Source: CAZFJG01 sp964410915 (GTDB lineage Bacteria > Synergistota > Synergistia > Synergistales > JAFGMB01). From it: a stretch of DNA of 13,212 bases. Position numbers and translations under genes: made by a program. Below, piece by piece: positions 11,812 to 13,212 of this stretch (its first letter is position 1; every line of letters begins with the position of its first letter). The notes under the pieces were generated by a model. It was not told the DNA's origin and did no database searches. It saw only the letters and a list, made by a program, of their open reading frames with translations. The DNA is taken from NCBI GenBank assembly GCA_964410915.1, contig CAYPIU010000046.1, forward strand, positions 1 to 13,212. The letters run 5' to 3'.

Positions 11812-13212
11812 TGGCTATTCTGTTCGTGAGCTTGCTTGTGATGGTACCTTTTTTCTCTGGTATTCTTATGTTGGCAGGAAAGGTCAGGGATAGCAGGATT
11901 CTGCTGCCGGTCTGGACTGCGACAGCATTGCTTGCGGGTTTCATGCTGGTAAAGGGAGGAGCTTTTCATGTCGTGATCGGCGGTCTTTACGGAGTTGAAC
12001 TGATGTTCGATACATTTTCCTGGACCTTCGTTCTCATGAACGGCCTGGTGTTTATCGGTGTTACATTGTCAGTGAAGAAGGAAAGGCTTCCTTTCCTTGC
12101 ATGTCCATTGATGGCAATGCTTCACGGCACTGCAAATGCAGTCTTTATAAGTTATGACCTTTTCAACATCTTTATCTGCATAGAACTCATAGGAATTCTC
12201 GCCTTTCTTTTTATACGCCTTGGTAAAAGGATAAGGCAGATATGGTCGTCAATTCAATATCTTATAGTGGGAAACGTTGGAATGATACTTTATCTTATAG
12301 GTTGTTTCTACGTTTATAGTGCTACTGGTTCATTTTCAATGGAGACCCTTCCGGCCATACCTTCTGTCGCTGTATATTTACTGGTAATTGGTCTTAGTGT
12401 CAAAGGGGGAGTTTTCCTGGCGGGTCTCTGGCTTCCCGAGGCGCACGGTGAGGCTGAGAGCGCCGTTTCGGCTCTTTTGTCCGGAGTTATAGTCAAATGT
12501 GGAATAGCTCCGCTGCTTCGTCTGGCAGAACTGTCCCCGGTGGCTTCAGAAATTGTTCCTGTCCTTGCAGTTGCAAGCGCCATTTACGGGGTAAGTTACG
12601 CAGTTTTTGATAAGGATATCAAGAAAATGCTGGCTTATCACACTATATCCCAGGCCGGATTTATTCTTGCAGTACCTGGTGCAGGGCATCTTTATGCGAT
12701 CTCTCACGGCCTGTTCAAGTCATGGCTTTTTATAGCCGCTGGAAATCTTCCGTCAAGGGATCTTGAAAGTCTGAAACAGGATGGTATAAAGGCTGAATTC
12801 TGGCTGCCTCTTTTTCTGGGTGCCCTTGCTATTTCGGGCATGCCTCTGCTCGGCGGTTTCGGGGCCAAGTCGATAATATTTGGTCAGCTTTCGGGTTTCC
12901 CTGCTTTTTTGATGTACATTGCTGCAATTGGCACGGCTGTTTCCTTTGCAAAGATCGTGTTTCTGCCTCTCTCGGCTGGTGGAGATCTGAAAAAGGCCCT
13001 GTCTCTTTCAGGTCTGTTCTTCCTGGCCTGTCTTGTATTTCGGGATATTGCAGCCGGATATTTCGTTGTATCATATATTCTCAAGAGCCTTGTAATTATC
13101 GGAACGGGATGGGCCATATACTTTCTTGTGACGAGCAGAAAGAGCGTTCATCTGCCTAAAGGTGCGGAGAGCCTGGAACATATAATAGGTCTTCTTTTTA
13201 TTATGCTGCTTT
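11539..13212 (+). repeat. Long direct repeat, copy 2
   Basis: Partner of 7421-9094 at offset 4118. Identity runs without interruption to the final base of the window, so the true repeat may be longer. Homologous recombination between the copies would delete 4118 bp, removing E, F, G, the DUF4040 fusion and the B-type gene. Confidence 0.92.
11799..13212 (+). CDS. mnhD: Mrp-type antiporter subunit D (NuoN/NuoM-like), second copy, cut by window end
   Basis: 471 codons are visible, identical to residues 1-471 of the first D copy, with all its features: the Glu129 membrane-helix motif, Lys202, WLPEAHGEAESA, Lys233 and the HTISQAGF broken helix. About 9 residues and the stop lie beyond the window if the identity continues. 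As for copy 1, the start could be ATG 11799 or ATG 11811. In Mbh-type loci this slot is MbhH and is followed by the redox-module genes; in Mrp loci it is followed by E. Here E-F-G are already upstream, so whatever follows is outside the window. Perfect identity up to the last base means a contig-end artefact must be considered. Confidence 0.87.
   Translation, partial: MEELMAILFVSLLVMVPFFSGILMLAGKVRDSRILLPVWTATALLAGFMLVKGGAFHVVIGGLYGVELMFDTFSWTFVLMNGLVFIGVTLSVKKERLPFLACPLMAMLHGTANAVFISYDLFNIFICIELIGILAFLFIRLGKRIRQIWSSIQYLIVGNVGMILYLIGCFYVYSATGSFSMETLPAIPSVAVYLLVIGLSVKGGVFLAGLWLPEAHGEAESAVSALLSGVIVKCGIAPLLRLAELSPVASEIVPVLAVASAIYGVSYAVFDKDIKKMLAYHTISQAGFILAVPGAGHLYAISHGLFKSWLFIAAGNLPSRDLESLKQDGIKAEFWLPLFLGALAISGMPLLGGFGAKSIIFGQLSGFPAFLMYIAAIGTAVSFAKIVFLPLSAGGDLKKALSLSGLFFLACLVFRDIAAGYFVVSYILKSLVIIGTGWAIYFLVTSRKSVHLPKGAESLEHIIGLLFIMLL

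Noticed and set aside
1..13212. CRISPR array, tRNA or rRNA genes
   Set aside because: No regularly spaced short repeats, cloverleaf-like segments or rRNA core sequences were seen. The only long repeat is the 1.7-kb coding duplication.

Overview
The window looks like draft bacterial chromosome from an anaerobe of moderate GC that handles ferredoxin. It carries a four-subunit 2-oxoacid:ferredoxin oxidoreductase, an Mrp/Mbh-type cation-antiporter membrane module, exported proteins with ordinary Sec signal peptides, and tightly packed operons with strong GGAGG-type ribosome binding sites. Synergistota, or less likely Thermotogota, would fit. This is an inference from gene content, not a sequence match, and I hold it loosely.

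Layout. (1) Bases 1-888, + strand: the 3' part of an ADP-ribosylglycohydrolase gene, followed by a short hairpin terminator. (2) Bases 889-1182: intergenic, with a candidate promoter and a palindrome over its -35. (3) Bases 1183-4220, + strand: a gamma-delta-alpha-beta operon for a pyruvate-type 2-oxoacid:ferredoxin oxidoreductase, closed by a strong terminator that runs into a 100-N scaffold gap (4293-4392). (4) Bases 4438-6318, - strand: two co-oriented exported proteins, a signal-peptide protein of unknown function and a Sel1-repeat protein. (5) Bases 6411-7192: a 0.78-kb IS30-family remnant with recognisable terminal inverted repeats and a transposase gene that has lost its middle. (6) Bases 7343-13212, + strand: a long Mrp/Mbh-like membrane operon in the order C-D-E-F-G-(DUF4040 fused to a solute-binding-like domain)-(MbhE+MnhB fusion)-C-D, still open at the window end.

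How the genes fit together. The oxidoreductase makes reduced ferredoxin from 2-oxoacids. Mrp-type modules exchange Na+ and H+, and in Mbh/Mbx-type complexes they are driven by ferredoxin-linked redox modules. No such redox module is visible here, so a link between the two operons is only a hypothesis.

The membrane operon holds the most unusual content. First, no large MrpA-type antiporter subunit is seen. Second, the DUF4040 subunit carries a C-terminal domain resembling one lobe of a family-3 periplasmic solute-binding protein. Third, the C-D gene pair occurs twice, 4118 bp apart. The two copies are identical from a sharp boundary 78 nt into the C gene to the end of the window, while the first 78 nt of the two C genes match at only about 62% of positions. 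This is either a recent gene-conversion or duplication tract or an assembly artefact, and it needs checking before biological conclusions are drawn.
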